A stretch of 64,000 nucleotides of DNA from assembly GCF_024741235.1 (NCBI RefSeq), contig NZ_JANSKA010000003.1, positions 248,001-312,000 of the forward strand. The letters run 5' to 3'. Origin of the DNA: Tractidigestivibacter montrealensis. Its GTDB lineage: Bacteria > Actinomycetota > Coriobacteriia > Coriobacteriales > Atopobiaceae. Of the stretch, positions 24,454 to 35,414 are shown one piece after another. Position 1 is the first letter of the stretch. Every line of letters begins with the position of its first letter. Both the position numbers and the translations under genes were made by a program. Under the pieces are notes generated by a model. The model did no database searches. It had not been told where the DNA came from and saw nothing but the letters and a program-made list of their open reading frames with translations.

Positions 24454-24927
24454 TCAGAGGTCCTTCTCGGAAAGAACGACCTTCTTGTCCTTTGCTACCT
24501 GCCTCACCTCGACTTCCACGCCATCGCGGACGAGGCCGCGGACGACCTCTACCTCTTCATCGGTTAGATGGACCGCACTGCCGAAGCTGCGGGTCGTCTC
24601 GGAGCTCTTTACGGTGCCGCCCAGATTCAGCGAGGAAATGCCACACTCGCGGACCAGCCTCTCGGCATCCGCAATGCTGCCGGTAACGATGAGCAGACGA
24701 TATTTGTCGGTTACGCCGCTTTTGATTGCCTTGATGGAGTCGTCGACGCCCTTGATAACCAGCTTTATGCCCACCGGCTTTGCCAGCCGCATCGTCTTCA
24801 TGCGGACCTCGTTGGATGCCACTTCGTCAGAGACGATAAGAATGGCATCGGCTCCCAGAGCATGGCTCCAGGAGAATGCGACCTGGCCGTGGAGCAACCT
24901 GTGGTCCACCCTGCATAGCTTGATCAT
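24454..24927 (-). CDS. PTS mannose/fructose/sorbose-family component IIB
   Basis: 157 residues from ATG 24927 (AAGGAAAGGAAAAAAG upstream), giving the canonical N-terminus MIKLCRVDHRLLHGQVAFSW with the phosphorylated His in R-L-L-H-G-Q. Cytoplasmic; it takes phosphate from IIA and passes it to the incoming sugar. The frame extends nine codons further up without a ribosome site. Confidence 0.93.
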   Translation of the reverse strand: MIKLCRVDHRLLHGQVAFSWSHALGADAILIVSDEVASNEVRMKTMRLAKPVGIKLVIKGVDDSIKAIKSGVTDKYRLLIVTGSIADAERLVRECGISSLNLGGTVKSSETTRSFGSAVHLTDEEVEVVRGLVRDGVEVEVRQVAKDKKVVLSEKDL

Positions 24928-24960
24928 CTTTTTTCCTTTCCTTGGTTGATGCACGCCTGG

Positions 24961-25794
24961 CTAAATCGTTTGAAGGCACTTCTCGAACAGGGCTTTTGTC
25001 TCGGCTAGATACCCTGCCGGATCTTGGAAGCTCATTGGGTGCACGTACTCAAGCGAGAAGCCCCCTTTGTAACCGGCTTTCTTGAATGAAGCGAGAATGC
25101 CTCGCATATCCAGGTTGCCGTGGCCCCAAGGCATATGTCCCGTAGGAGTACCGTCCACGAAATGGCAGTGCGCGATGTCGCTGCCGAACGCGCTGAACCA
25201 ATCGTCGACAGTCTCGCCCGCGTCGCTCATGGCGCCAAGGTCAAGCGTGAGCTTCAGGCTGTCGCTATTCACTGCATCCTTGATGTTGGCAATCTGCGCT
25301 ATCGTTGGCGCGATCTGGGAGGATTTACCCCAGATGCTCTCAAGCACGAGAGTGACCCCCCGAGCATGCGCGTAGACCGAGAGCTCTCTCAGCATGTCGA
25401 TGCTTCGTACGCGCGCTTCGTCGACCTTCTCGTCAAAGTAATTCCAGCCGGGGGTCACAAGAACCTTCGGGCAGCCAATGGCCTCAGCAAGATCAATCAC
25501 CCTGTGGAAGTAGGAGCGCGTATTGCCAACGAGGAGTTCGCCGCGAGCCGCCATGTTATTGGGCTTTGGATTGTTCTGCTCGCCACAGAGGCACTTGATC
25601 TGAACTCCGTACTCACGCATGAGAGCCTTGAGCTTTGAAGGGTCCTCCGAGAACTGCCCGTTGATAAGAAAGTGCTGGGGACAAAGCCAGATCTCTGCAT
25701 TATGCAGACCTGTTTTGGCGCAGGACTCAAAGAACTTCTCGAGGTCGAAGTACCTGAACGAGATGTTCATCGGGTAAAGGGACTGGACATCCAT
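24961..25794 (-). CDS. Sugar phosphate isomerase/epimerase-like TIM-barrel protein
   Basis: 277 residues from ATG 25794, one base after the IIA stop, hence co-translated. The AP-endonuclease-2/xylose-isomerase TIM-barrel pattern is visible: NAEIWLCPQHF, GVTLVLESIWG (metal Glu), LTLDLGAM, DIAHCHFVDGTPTGHMPWGHGNLD and FSLEYVHP. Metal-dependent isomerase or epimerase acting on the imported sugar phosphate is expected. It lies between IIA and IIB, an uncommon place for an enzyme gene, which ties it firmly to this transporter. Confidence 0.85.
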   Translation of the reverse strand: MDVQSLYPMNISFRYFDLEKFFESCAKTGLHNAEIWLCPQHFLINGQFSEDPSKLKALMREYGVQIKCLCGEQNNPKPNNMAARGELLVGNTRSYFHRVIDLAEAIGCPKVLVTPGWNYFDEKVDEARVRSIDMLRELSVYAHARGVTLVLESIWGKSSQIAPTIAQIANIKDAVNSDSLKLTLDLGAMSDAGETVDDWFSAFGSDIAHCHFVDGTPTGHMPWGHGNLDMRGILASFKKAGYKGGFSLEYVHPMSFQDPAGYLAETKALFEKCLQTI

Positions 25795-25795
25795 G

Positions 25796-26206
25796 TCAGA
25801 AATCCTCGCCACAGTCCTGGCCGACATCGAGCAGGTCGTTGCAGACCATGATGGAGTCCCTGCAAGAGTCGACTGCCGCCCTTACGGCCGCGAGGTCGGG
25901 ATTTGCGTCAGAGAGAATCTCGACGAGCAGGGGCATGTTCATGCCGCAGACGAGCGTAAAGTTATTCTCGGCAAGGGCGGCCATGAACTCGTTGTTCACG
26001 CTGCCGCCAAAGAGATCGGTAACGACGAGCATCTCCTCGCCGGGAACCTTACGCGCCAGCACGTCTTTGACCTGCTGGGCTAAGGTGATGTCCGGGTCAA
26101 CGTATGCGCAGAGCGTTGTCAGGTCCGGCAATTCCCCCAAAATGATGCCAAGGGTATCTTTCATTCCCTCAGCAAGACGACCGTGCGATGCCAGAACTAC
26201 CTGCAT
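25796..26206 (-). CDS. PTS mannose/fructose-family component IIA
   Basis: 136 residues; the phosphorylated His is in VVLASHGRLAEGMKDT (His8) and the second block MLVVTDLFGGSVNNEFM is typical of EIIA-Man. It accepts phosphate from HPr and gives it to IIB. First gene of the operon, 47 bases downstream of a good promoter. Confidence 0.93.
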   Translation of the reverse strand: MQVVLASHGRLAEGMKDTLGIILGELPDLTTLCAYVDPDITLAQQVKDVLARKVPGEEMLVVTDLFGGSVNNEFMAALAENNFTLVCGMNMPLLVEILSDANPDLAAVRAAVDSCRDSIMVCNDLLDVGQDCGEDF

Positions 26207-26252
26207 ATCGGGACTCCAAACTTTGTTATCCGCTGTAATATTGTCATTGCAG

Positions 26253-26280
26253 ATTATATGACGTGATGTAACAAATGCAA
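26253..26280 (-). promoter_or_regulatory. Promoter of the PTS operon
   Basis: On the minus strand: -35 TTGCAT (26275-26280), 16-base spacer, -10 TATAAT (26253-26258, perfect). The IIA start lies 47 bases beyond the -10 box. The spacer contains the dyad-like GTTACATCACGTCATATAA that could bind the GntR regulator. Confidence 0.65.
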
Positions 26281-26928
26281 GACAAAGAGAACATTTCTGC
26301 TTGCAGCCCCGCGAACGGTCGCGAATAACCGGTGGATGGGTTTAAGCCCGACGCAGCACCTGAAGTAGCTGCCGCCTGAAGTAGCTGTCACCTGAAGCCT
26401 GGAGGCTGTCCGCGAAGTCCAAGTTGCACGGAGGAGCAGAGACGCAAGGCGACCGAGGCGGCCAGACGCTCGGCGGCCTTCATTGACCGAATATCATCTC
26501 ACCGTGTCCAGGGACACGACCCTCGTGGTCGAACTGCTCAATTATCGTGACCACGAGGGCCAATTCTTGGTAAACATCGACGCGCGATCTGCCCAGCGTG
26601 TTCCAAGACCGGCTTGTTCGCGGGTGTGTCAAGCTCGCGACAATCGCCGAGGGCGACCACTCGTATCTTAGAAAGAGTAGATGCAGCTGGTTTAATGCGA
26701 TGCCGACGGCATGTGCCAGTTCTCCCCCTCGGGAAGCAATTGCGCGATATCGTTGATAAGGACTTGTACAAAGACGCCGATGCGGCGCATTTCCGGAAGC
26801 TTCACGGCTCCGGCATACACGAATCCTTACTCCCGTTCCCCCGAATACCGCCCCGTGCCTTGCTGTCACGAAACACGGGGAGTAAATAGCGAAATCGCAG
26901 GTGAAAGGGAGTAAAAAGGCAAAGAAAA

Positions 26929-26956
26929 GCCTCCGTTCCAACATGGGAACGGAGGC
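26929..26956 (-). terminator. guaA terminator
   Basis: Arms GCCTCCGTTCC and GGAACGGAGGC with a six-base loop; on the minus strand TTTTCTTTGCCTTTTT follows, a proper U-rich tail, 115 bases after the guaA stop. Confidence 0.8.
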
Positions 26957-27071
26957 TCGATAATCGAGTTTAATCACCAATGTCGCTGGTGGCTTTGCCG
27001 TGACCTTCGCACGAAACGAAACTCAGCAGCACAGAGCAGCACTCAAAAGTGCAGGCCAGAACCCTGTCGGC

Positions 27072-28664
27072 TTACTCCCACTCGATCGTGGCTGGCGGTT
27101 TAGGCGTGACGTCATACACCACGCGGTTCACACCATCGACCTCGTCCACGATGCGGCTGGAGATGCGCCCGATCACGTCGTAGGGAAGCTTTGCCCAGTC
27201 GGCGGTCATGGCGTCTGTAGACTCCACCGCACGGACGATGATGGGGCGACGGTACGTGCGCTCGTCACCCATCACGCCAACGCTCCTGATGTCGGGCAGC
27301 ACGGCGAAGTACTGCCAGCAGGCGTGCTCGGAGTTGCGGTCGCCCGTCTCCTCGAAGAGACGCTGATTGTAGGCGTCAAGCTCCTCTCGCACGATGGCGT
27401 CGGCGTCCTTGAGGATGGCGAGCTTCTCGGGTGTGACCTCGCCGATGATACGGATGGCCAGGCCAGGGCCGGGGAACGGCTGGCGCCACACCATCTTGGC
27501 AGGCAGGCCGAGCGCAATGCCCAGCTCGCGGACCTCGTCCTTGAAGAAGTGGTCGAGGGGCTCGATAAGGTCAAAGTGCACGCCCTCGGGGAACGGGATC
27601 AGGTTGTGGTGGCTCTTGATGGTTGCCGCCTTGCCGCCGGTCTTGCGCGCGCCGGACTCGATGATGTCCGGGTAGATGGTGCCCTGCGCAAGCATCTCCA
27701 CGTCGCCGATCTTCTGGGCCTCGTCGAAGAATACCTTCCAGAACTCGGTGCCAATGAGACGGCGCTTCTTCTCGGGGTCTGTCACGCCGGCGAGCATCTT
27801 GGCATAGCGCTCCTCGGCGTGCACGTGCACGAGCGGCATGTGGAACTGCTCGCGGAAAACCTCCTCGACCATCTCGGGCTCGCCCTTGCGAAGCATGCCG
27901 TGGTTCACAAACACGCAAGTGAGCTGGTCTCCGATGGCACGGTGCACCAAGGCCGCCACCACGGAGGAGTCAACTCCGCCAGAGAGGGCGAGAATCACCT
28001 TACGCGACCCAACCTGCTGGCGGATCTCCTCGACCTTCTGGTCGATGATACCCTCCATGGTCCAGTTCTTCTCGAGGTGGCACACGCCGAACAGGAAGTT
28101 CTCGAGCATGCGCGTGCCGTACTCGGTGTGGCGCACTTCAGGGTGGAACTGCGTGGCAAAGAGGCGACGGCGCGGGCACTCCATAACGGCCACGGGGCAT
28201 GTGTCCGTACGGCCGGTGACCATGAAGCCCTCGGGGGCGCGGCTCACGGAGTCGCGGTGGCTCATCCACACCGTCTGGCCGCCCTCGGGTGTGCCGTCGA
28301 GAAGAACCGACGAGCCAAGGCGCGTGAGCGTTGCCGGGCCATACTCGCCCTTGTCGGTGTGTGCGACCTCGCCACCAAGCTTGACGGCCATGATCTGCTC
28401 GCCATAGCAGAAGCCCAAGATGGGGATGCCCAGCTCAAAGACGCGTGCGTCCATGTCTGGCGCGCCCTCGGCGTAGACCGAAGCGGGACCGCCGGAGAGG
28501 ATGATGGCAGAGGGCGCCATTGCCGCAAGCTCGTCCGCGGAGATGTCGCACGGGACAATCTCCGAGTAAACGTGCAGGTCACGAACTCTGCGAGCAATGA
28601 GTTGCCCGTACTGGGCCCCAAAGTCAAAGACAGCCACAAACTGCTTGGGCCTTGCCTCGGACAT
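27072..28664 (-). CDS. guaA: GMP synthase (glutamine-hydrolysing)
   Basis: 530 residues, slightly longer than the usual 510-525. Converts XMP to GMP using glutamine and ATP. The class I amidotransferase domain (1-200) has the nucleophile in GFCYGEQ (Cys about 86; most GuaA have GICYGMQ) and the His/Glu pair in ATQFHPEV. The ATP pyrophosphatase P-loop LSGGVDSS is at about 225, and the C-terminal dimer domain ends in the usual PPATIEWE. Stand-alone gene with its own terminator; xpt, a purine salvage gene, lies 7 kb away. Confidence 0.97.
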   Translation of the reverse strand: MSEARPKQFVAVFDFGAQYGQLIARRVRDLHVYSEIVPCDISADELAAMAPSAIILSGGPASVYAEGAPDMDARVFELGIPILGFCYGEQIMAVKLGGEVAHTDKGEYGPATLTRLGSSVLLDGTPEGGQTVWMSHRDSVSRAPEGFMVTGRTDTCPVAVMECPRRRLFATQFHPEVRHTEYGTRMLENFLFGVCHLEKNWTMEGIIDQKVEEIRQQVGSRKVILALSGGVDSSVVAALVHRAIGDQLTCVFVNHGMLRKGEPEMVEEVFREQFHMPLVHVHAEERYAKMLAGVTDPEKKRRLIGTEFWKVFFDEAQKIGDVEMLAQGTIYPDIIESGARKTGGKAATIKSHHNLIPFPEGVHFDLIEPLDHFFKDEVRELGIALGLPAKMVWRQPFPGPGLAIRIIGEVTPEKLAILKDADAIVREELDAYNQRLFEETGDRNSEHACWQYFAVLPDIRSVGVMGDERTYRRPIIVRAVESTDAMTADWAKLPYDVIGRISSRIVDEVDGVNRVVYDVTPKPPATIEWE

Positions 28665-28942
28665 GCGCGTCTCCTATCCCCGGCTGCTGCTGCCGGACAA
28701 AATGCGTATACGTTCTAGAGGATACTACCGATTCCCCACCTCAAGGACCTCCAAGGATTGAGGACACCGTATGTCCGCCGGCATCGTCGAGCATCCTTCA
28801 TGGAGCGTTCACGCCCGTCACGTATGATGGGCCAGTTATGGCGGTGCCCTGAGTGGCGCCAGCATCGAACAAGAACCGCACGACGTCCGTCCGGACACGG
28901 TTAGGGGGCCACTTGGCCGAGAGAAGAAGGCACCACCGTCGC

Positions 28943-30544
28943 ATGTCGTCTGAGGAGCAGGGCCGCCTCTCCGCAGAGCGCTACGGCACGGGCGGCGGCC
29001 GGAACGCAGCCGGCTCTGACGCGCGCCAACCTCACAGCACACCGCTTGTGCAGGGCCGCCACGTCAATGCAGGCTCCTACTCCCATACCAGCGCCGCAAG
29101 CGACACTCACGCCGCTCACCTGCGCGGTAACAACCCGGACGAGATGGACCACGCTGCGTCTCGCTCGGACGGTGTTGGCTACTACGTCTCAAAGCGCCAG
29201 CAGGCAAAGCGCAGCCACCGTGTGCTCAAGGTCGTGGTAATCTCGCTCGTCGCCGTCCTGGCCGTTGCGGGCGCCGCCTTTGCCTGGTACATCAACAGCA
29301 TCAACAGCAAGCTCTCCAAGGGCATCGACTCGAGCCTCCTCAACCAGCTCGTTGCCCCCACCAAGACCGACGACCCCTTCTACATGCTTCTTCTCGGCGT
29401 TGACCAGGACGAGGAGCGTACGGAGGAGTGGGGCGCAGACCAGTCCAACTACCGCACGGACTCCATCATCCTGGTGCGCATTGACCCGCCCAACAAGAAG
29501 GTCACGCTCATCTCGATTCCCCGAGACACCATGGTCGACATGGGCGAGCACGGAACGCAGAAGATCAACGCGGCGTACTCGTTTGGCGGCGCCTCCTACA
29601 TGGTCGAACAGGTCTCCAAGCTCGCGGGCGTGAACATCTCGCACTACGCGGAACTCAACTTCGAAGAGTTCACCTCGGTTGTCGATACCCTCGGCGGCGT
29701 GGAGGTCACCCTGCCCGTCGCCGTGTCCGACATGGATTACGCTGGCATCGACCTGCCCGCCGGCACGCAGACCCTCAATGGCGAGCAGGCCCTTGGCCTC
29801 TGCCGCAGCCGTCACGCCTATGACGCCTACGGCGGCGGTGATTTCTACCGCTCCGCCAACCAGCGCATGGTCATCGCAGCTATCATCCGCAAGGTCCTCG
29901 AGAGCGACCCCGCCTCGTGGCCAAATCTCATCTCCCAGCTGGCAGACAGCGTGACCACGGACCTCTCGGCAACGGACATCCTCTCGCTGGCCAATCAGTT
30001 CAAGGACTTGGACACCGAGAACGACATCTACTCCGGTTCGGTGCCCACCACGTCGCAGTACATCAACAACCTCTGGTATGAGGTCGTGGACGAGGACGCC
30101 TGGAAGACCATGATGGAGCGCACCAACGCGGGCGAGCCGCCCTACTCGGACTCCTCGCAGGACTTCACCGCGGGCGTCGCCGGTTCCGTAAGCGCAGGCG
30201 GGGACGGCTCGGACTCCTCGGATACCACCAGCACCAGCTCCGACCCCGTATATTCTGGTTCCGTCCTGGTGCTCAATGGCACTGAGACCCAGGGAGTTGC
30301 CTCCAATGCCGCCAACGTCCTCACGGCGGCGGGCTTCTCTACCATCGCCGGAAACGCAGACTCGACGGGCCACACGACCACGACCATCGTGTACAACACG
30401 AGTAAGACAACCTCCGCGTTGGGTGAGGCAAAGGGCGTTGCCGAGAAGCTCGGACTTTCCGTCACGCCAACGGAGAACCCCGGTACCTACTCCGACAACT
30501 ACGACGTGGTGGTTATTCTCGGCACCGACTACAAGGGCAAGTAG
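28943..30544 (+). CDS. LytR-CpsA-Psr (LCP) family cell-wall glycopolymer ligase
   Basis: 533 residues from ATG 28943 (AGAAGAAGG upstream); the frame is open to GTG 28853, an alternative start. A long His/Ser/Arg-rich cytoplasmic region precedes one membrane helix (94-117). The extracellular LCP domain follows with FYMLLLGVDQDEER, TDSIILVRIDP, ISIPRDTMVDM and LCRSRHAYDAYGGGDFYRSANQR, whose Arg and Asp residues bind the polyprenyl pyrophosphate. After a Ser/Asp-rich linker comes a LytR_C domain (about 436-531). It attaches wall polymers to peptidoglycan or glycoprotein. Convergent with ychF across a shared terminator. Confidence 0.93.
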   Translation: MSSEEQGRLSAERYGTGGGRNAAGSDARQPHSTPLVQGRHVNAGSYSHTSAASDTHAAHLRGNNPDEMDHAASRSDGVGYYVSKRQQAKRSHRVLKVVVISLVAVLAVAGAAFAWYINSINSKLSKGIDSSLLNQLVAPTKTDDPFYMLLLGVDQDEERTEEWGADQSNYRTDSIILVRIDPPNKKVTLISIPRDTMVDMGEHGTQKINAAYSFGGASYMVEQVSKLAGVNISHYAELNFEEFTSVVDTLGGVEVTLPVAVSDMDYAGIDLPAGTQTLNGEQALGLCRSRHAYDAYGGGDFYRSANQRMVIAAIIRKVLESDPASWPNLISQLADSVTTDLSATDILSLANQFKDLDTENDIYSGSVPTTSQYINNLWYEVVDEDAWKTMMERTNAGEPPYSDSSQDFTAGVAGSVSAGGDGSDSSDTTSTSSDPVYSGSVLVLNGTETQGVASNAANVLTAAGFSTIAGNADSTGHTTTTIVYNTSKTTSALGEAKGVAEKLGLSVTPTENPGTYSDNYDVVVILGTDYKGK

Positions 30545-30568
30545 CCACACCCGCGCTCAAGGTTATAG

Positions 30569-30603
30569 GAGAGGGGCTCCCGACATTGTCAGGAGCCCCT
30601 CTC
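30569..30603. terminator. Bidirectional terminator between LCP gene and ychF
   Basis: Arms GAGAGGGGCTCC and GGAGCCCCTCTC, 12 bases perfect, 11-base loop, between two converging genes. Confidence 0.85.
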
Positions 30604-30637
30604 TTGCTGCATCCAGTGCCTCGCGATAGTTTCTTGG

Positions 30638-31711
30638 CTACACGTTGAATCGGAAGACCATTATGTCACCGTCCTGGACCACGTAGTCCTTGCCCTCCAT
30701 GCGCAGGCGGCCGGCGTCGCGCGCACCGGACTCACCGCCCAGCTTGACGTAGTCCTCGTAGCTGATCGTCTCGGCCTTGATGAAGCCCTTCTCGAAGTCG
30801 GAGTGAATGACGCCTGCTGCCTCCGGGGCCTTGGCGCCAATTCGCACCGTCCAAGCACGAACCTCCTTGGGGCCCGCGGTGAAGAAGCTCTGGAGGCCCA
30901 GCAGGTGGTATGCCGCCCGGGCCAGTGTCTCGAGGCCGGAGCGCTCGAGCCCCATGGACGCCAGATACTCGGCGGCCTCATCCGGGTCGAGGTCTGCCAG
31001 CTCCGCCTCAACCTCGGCGCAGATGGGAATGGCGTCCTGGCCGTTGATCTGGGGCTTCTCGCCCAGCTGGTCCTCGTCGCAGTTGGCCACGTAGAGAATG
31101 GGCTTCATGGTGAGCAGGAAGAGGTCATGAGCAGCGGCGCGCTCGTCGTCGGTCATGTCCATCTCCGCCGCGCGGTGCCCCTCGTTAAGCCACGCCTGCA
31201 GGCGCTTGGCCACCTCGAGGCGAGGCGCCATCTCCTTGTCGCGCTTGGCCTCTTTCTCAAGCTTGGGGATGGAGCGCTCGAGCGAGCCCAGGTCTGCGAG
31301 GACGAGCTCGGTCTGGATGGTGTCAACGTCTGCCGCAGGGTCGACAAACGCGCCGGTACGGCCCGTCTCGCGCATGACGTTGGGGTCCTTGAAGTAGCGC
31401 ACGACCTCGCAGATGGCATCGCAGTTACGGATGTTCGCCAGGAACTGGTTGCCAAGGCCCTCGCCCTCGTTGGCGCCCTTCACCAGGCCGGCGATGTCAA
31501 CGAACTCGACCGTGGCGGGCACGATCTTTGCAGGGTGCACCATCTCGGCGAGTTTGTTGAGGCGCTCGTCGGGGACGTCCACCACGCCCACGTTTGGATC
31601 GATGGTGGCAAAGGGGTAGTTTGCCGCAAGCCCGCCCTTGCGGGTAAGCGCGGTGAACAGGGTCGACTTGCCCACGTTGGGAAGTCCCACGATGCCGATG
31701 GAAAGTGACAC
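30638..31711 (-). CDS. ychF: Redox-regulated OBG-family ATPase YchF
   Basis: 357 residues. G1 motif GLPNVGKST, switch region NYPFATIDPNVGVVDVPD, G3 DIAGLVKGANEGEGLGNQFL and the C-terminal TGS domain (FTAGPKEVRAWTVRIGAKAPEAAGVIHSDFEKGFIKAE). YchF prefers ATP to GTP because its specificity motif is altered (here NCDED rather than NKxD), binds ribosomes and modulates stress translation. Highly conserved, length normal. Confidence 0.96.
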   Translation of the reverse strand: MSLSIGIVGLPNVGKSTLFTALTRKGGLAANYPFATIDPNVGVVDVPDERLNKLAEMVHPAKIVPATVEFVDIAGLVKGANEGEGLGNQFLANIRNCDAICEVVRYFKDPNVMRETGRTGAFVDPAADVDTIQTELVLADLGSLERSIPKLEKEAKRDKEMAPRLEVAKRLQAWLNEGHRAAEMDMTDDERAAAHDLFLLTMKPILYVANCDEDQLGEKPQINGQDAIPICAEVEAELADLDPDEAAEYLASMGLERSGLETLARAAYHLLGLQSFFTAGPKEVRAWTVRIGAKAPEAAGVIHSDFEKGFIKAETISYEDYVKLGGESGARDAGRLRMEGKDYVVQDGDIMVFRFNV

Positions 31712-31756
31712 GGTGTCTCTCCTTCTTGGCCTTGGCCTCTTGCCAGTGGCCTCTTG

Positions 31757-33034
31757 CTACTTCTTGCTATCGTCCAGCTTCTCAAGGGTGTCAGCCGCCT
31801 TGGAGAGCTGCTTCTTGCCCTGCTCCATGAGTCGCTGAGCCTCCGCCTTGGCCTTTGCCTTCTGACGCGCGATCTCCTCGGCGTTCTTGTCAGGAACGGC
31901 CAGCTCGCTTGCGTCCTGCGGCCGCATGGAGAGCGCGCCCTCGGGGCATGCCTTCACGCAGGCGGCGCAGTTCACACAGTACGCGGCCAAGGTGTGCACG
32001 TGGCCGCTATCGTCGAGGTCGAGGGCATGCGTCACGCACGCCTTGGCGCAGTCCCCGCAGGACGTGCAGAGGTCCGGGTCAACAACGGGCACGTCAAGGG
32101 TGATGTCCGCTGCCAGCTCCTGGTCGTGCTGGAGACCGCCCATCATGAGCTTGCGGTTCTGCGTAAGGATGCGCTGGCGGTTCTGGTTGGTCTTGGCCCC
32201 CACCGCGTTCTCCAGCTGACGCTGCAGCTCGTTCAAGCGGTTGGCGTGATCGGTTATCTTCTTGGCAACCGCCTGGGCGCCGGCGAGCTTGGGGCTCGAG
32301 CGCGTCACGAGGTTCTCGGTTGCATGGATGGCGGAGCTCACAAACTGGCTACGGCGGTACTCGCGCGTGAACTCGTGCGTAAGGTTGTCCTTGTCGACCT
32401 CAAGGCCAACCGCGGACTTGGCCCACTCCTCCGCCGTTCCGATGGCCTCGGTGTAGAAGTCCTCGCCCGTGGTGGTGCGGCAGCGGTCGCAGATGCCAAG
32501 CGGCAGATAGACAGACACGTTGGTGTAGTCAACGAGGATAGAGAACCACAGGTCGCGCGAGACCATGCCCACGCACGGGAGGAGGATCTCGTTGGGCTTG
32601 GGGAGGCGCTTCAGGGCACGGGTGCACGTGACGTAGCACTGCTCGTACGCCGAAGCCGCGCGGGCGATGTTGTCGTAGAGCTGTTTTGCCATGTGGCGAC
32701 GCGTGTTGAAGACCTCGGTGGGGCACGCGGCCTGGCAGAGGCCGCACTTGCGGCAGGAGTCCGTGATTGTCACAGACTTGTTGTGGATGTCGATCGAGTT
32801 GGTGGGGCACACGTCCAGGCAGACGGAGCACACGTCATCCCGCTCCGCAGCAGTGCGCAGGCAGCGGCTGGAGTTGCACCAGGGCTTCTCCTTGTAATCC
32901 GCCGGGTCGAATACCTTGCGCTGGCTTGGGTCCTGGGCAAGCGAGTCCGTGATGCCCGCAAACGGGTTTTGGACTGCCTGCCAGTTATCCTGGATGTCGA
33001 TGATGTCATCGAGAATGTCACGCTTCTGTGGCAT
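31757..33034 (-). CDS. Ferredoxin-like protein with several 4Fe-4S motifs
   Basis: 425 residues from ATG 33034 (GAGGGGAGAGGCG upstream); earlier in-frame ATG at 33343 has no ribosome site. Cys motifs at the front (CSVCLDVCPTNSI and CRKCGLCQAACPTEVF) and near the end (CTSCGDCAKACVTHAL and CVNCAACVKACPEGAL) would hold four 4Fe-4S clusters. The middle (about 135-200) has the CoxI/hydrogenase-delta-like CYVTCTRAL ... LPCVGMVSRDLWFSIL and an extra Cys pair, a pattern seen in uncharacterised ferredoxin proteins of Coriobacteriia and clostridia. Ends in a Lys/Ala-rich helix. Cytoplasmic electron carrier; partner unknown. Confidence 0.8.
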   Translation of the reverse strand: MPQKRDILDDIIDIQDNWQAVQNPFAGITDSLAQDPSQRKVFDPADYKEKPWCNSSRCLRTAAERDDVCSVCLDVCPTNSIDIHNKSVTITDSCRKCGLCQAACPTEVFNTRRHMAKQLYDNIARAASAYEQCYVTCTRALKRLPKPNEILLPCVGMVSRDLWFSILVDYTNVSVYLPLGICDRCRTTTGEDFYTEAIGTAEEWAKSAVGLEVDKDNLTHEFTREYRRSQFVSSAIHATENLVTRSSPKLAGAQAVAKKITDHANRLNELQRQLENAVGAKTNQNRQRILTQNRKLMMGGLQHDQELAADITLDVPVVDPDLCTSCGDCAKACVTHALDLDDSGHVHTLAAYCVNCAACVKACPEGALSMRPQDASELAVPDKNAEEIARQKAKAKAEAQRLMEQGKKQLSKAADTLEKLDDSKK

Positions 33035-33328
33035 CGCCTCTCCCCTCTTCTCGGCGGGGTGACCGCACGCAGCTCCCCCGCGGTGCGTGTGCCTGCACAC
33101 GCAACCGTTACATTGTACCGTCCGTCGGCGAGAAGCCCACCCACAGGCGAGAAGCGCACAAGGAAGGGACCTGTGGGTCTCTCCTTGCGTTTGGCGGGAA
33201 TCCTGCAGGAGCTGCAGGGGCGCTGCGTGATCTGTGGAAAAGATAATCGACAGTTTTGGCTGTTCAAGGACACCAAAGCGTCTAATTTCAGCCCCACAGC
33301 CAAGGCAGACAGCCTGTAACGGAAAAAA

Positions 33329-33359
33329 GGCCCCGGGTGCCACATGGCACTCGGGGTCC
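33329..33359 (-). terminator. groL terminator
   Basis: Hairpin GGACCCCGAGTGCC / GGCACCCGGGGCC with loop ATGT read on the minus strand, followed by TTTTTT. 57 bases after the groL stop. Confidence 0.9.
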
Positions 33360-33416
33360 TGAGGTTCGCTCGGTCGAGTCGCATGACCGAGGAGCGGTAC
33401 CGGGGCTGTCTAGCCC

Positions 33417-35102
<1,686 letters not shown>

Positions 35103-35123
35103 CTAGCGAGCAGCTCGCGCGAG

Positions 35124-35414
35124 CTACTCCTCAATAATGGCGTAGATGTCGTCCGCACGGAGGAGCAGGAAGTCCTCGCCGTCGACCTTGACCTCGTTGC
35201 CACCGAACTTGCCGTAGAACACCTCGTCGCCGGCCTTGACGTCAACGGGGATACGATTGCCGTCCTGATCGCGCTTGCCCTCGCCCACAGCGACGACCTT
35301 GCCGCGCTGCGGCTTCTCCTGGGCGCCCGAGGAGATGTAGAGACCAGAAGAGGTCTTCTCCTCCTTGGGTGCGGGCTTGACGAGGACGCGGTCTCCCAGC
35401 GGCTTAAGAGTCAT
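35124..35414 (-). CDS. groS: Co-chaperonin GroES (10 kDa)
   Basis: 96 residues from ATG 35414, nine bases after AGGAGG; a TTG two codons earlier is less likely. Contains the roof and mobile-loop segments (LKPLGDRVLVKPAPKEEKTSSGLYI) and the ending DFLLLRADDIYAIIEE. Caps the GroEL ring; co-transcribed with groL. Confidence 0.98.
   Translation of the reverse strand: MTLKPLGDRVLVKPAPKEEKTSSGLYISSGAQEKPQRGKVVAVGEGKRDQDGNRIPVDVKAGDEVFYGKFGGNEVKVDGEDFLLLRADDIYAIIEE

Larger units (their letters stand above)
26207..27071. other. Long stretch without a convincing gene
   Basis: Right of the PTS promoter there is a run of near-identical 16-17 base units (CACCTGAAGTAGCTG, CGCCTGAAGTAGCTG, CACCTGAAG at 26357-26397) and an 11-base perfect inverted repeat CCCTCGTGGTC/GACCACGAGGG (about 26520-26560). 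Minus-strand pieces look coding (near 26480-26600, QELALVVTIIEQFDHEGRVP; near 26700-26810, MRRIGVFVQVLINDIAQLLP) but lie in different frames, so this is probably a decayed gene or genes. The guaA terminator is at 26929-26956. Confidence 0.45.

Noticed and set aside
26480-26980. 166-aa minus-strand frame
   Set aside because: Only the last 40 residues look coding; the rest has no start, ribosome site or protein-like composition.
27000-28718. Long plus-strand open frame opposite guaA (and similar ones opposite rnr, groL, tsaD, glmS)
   Set aside because: Antisense shadow frames caused by high GC; no ribosome sites and His/Arg/Leu-rich composition without motifs.
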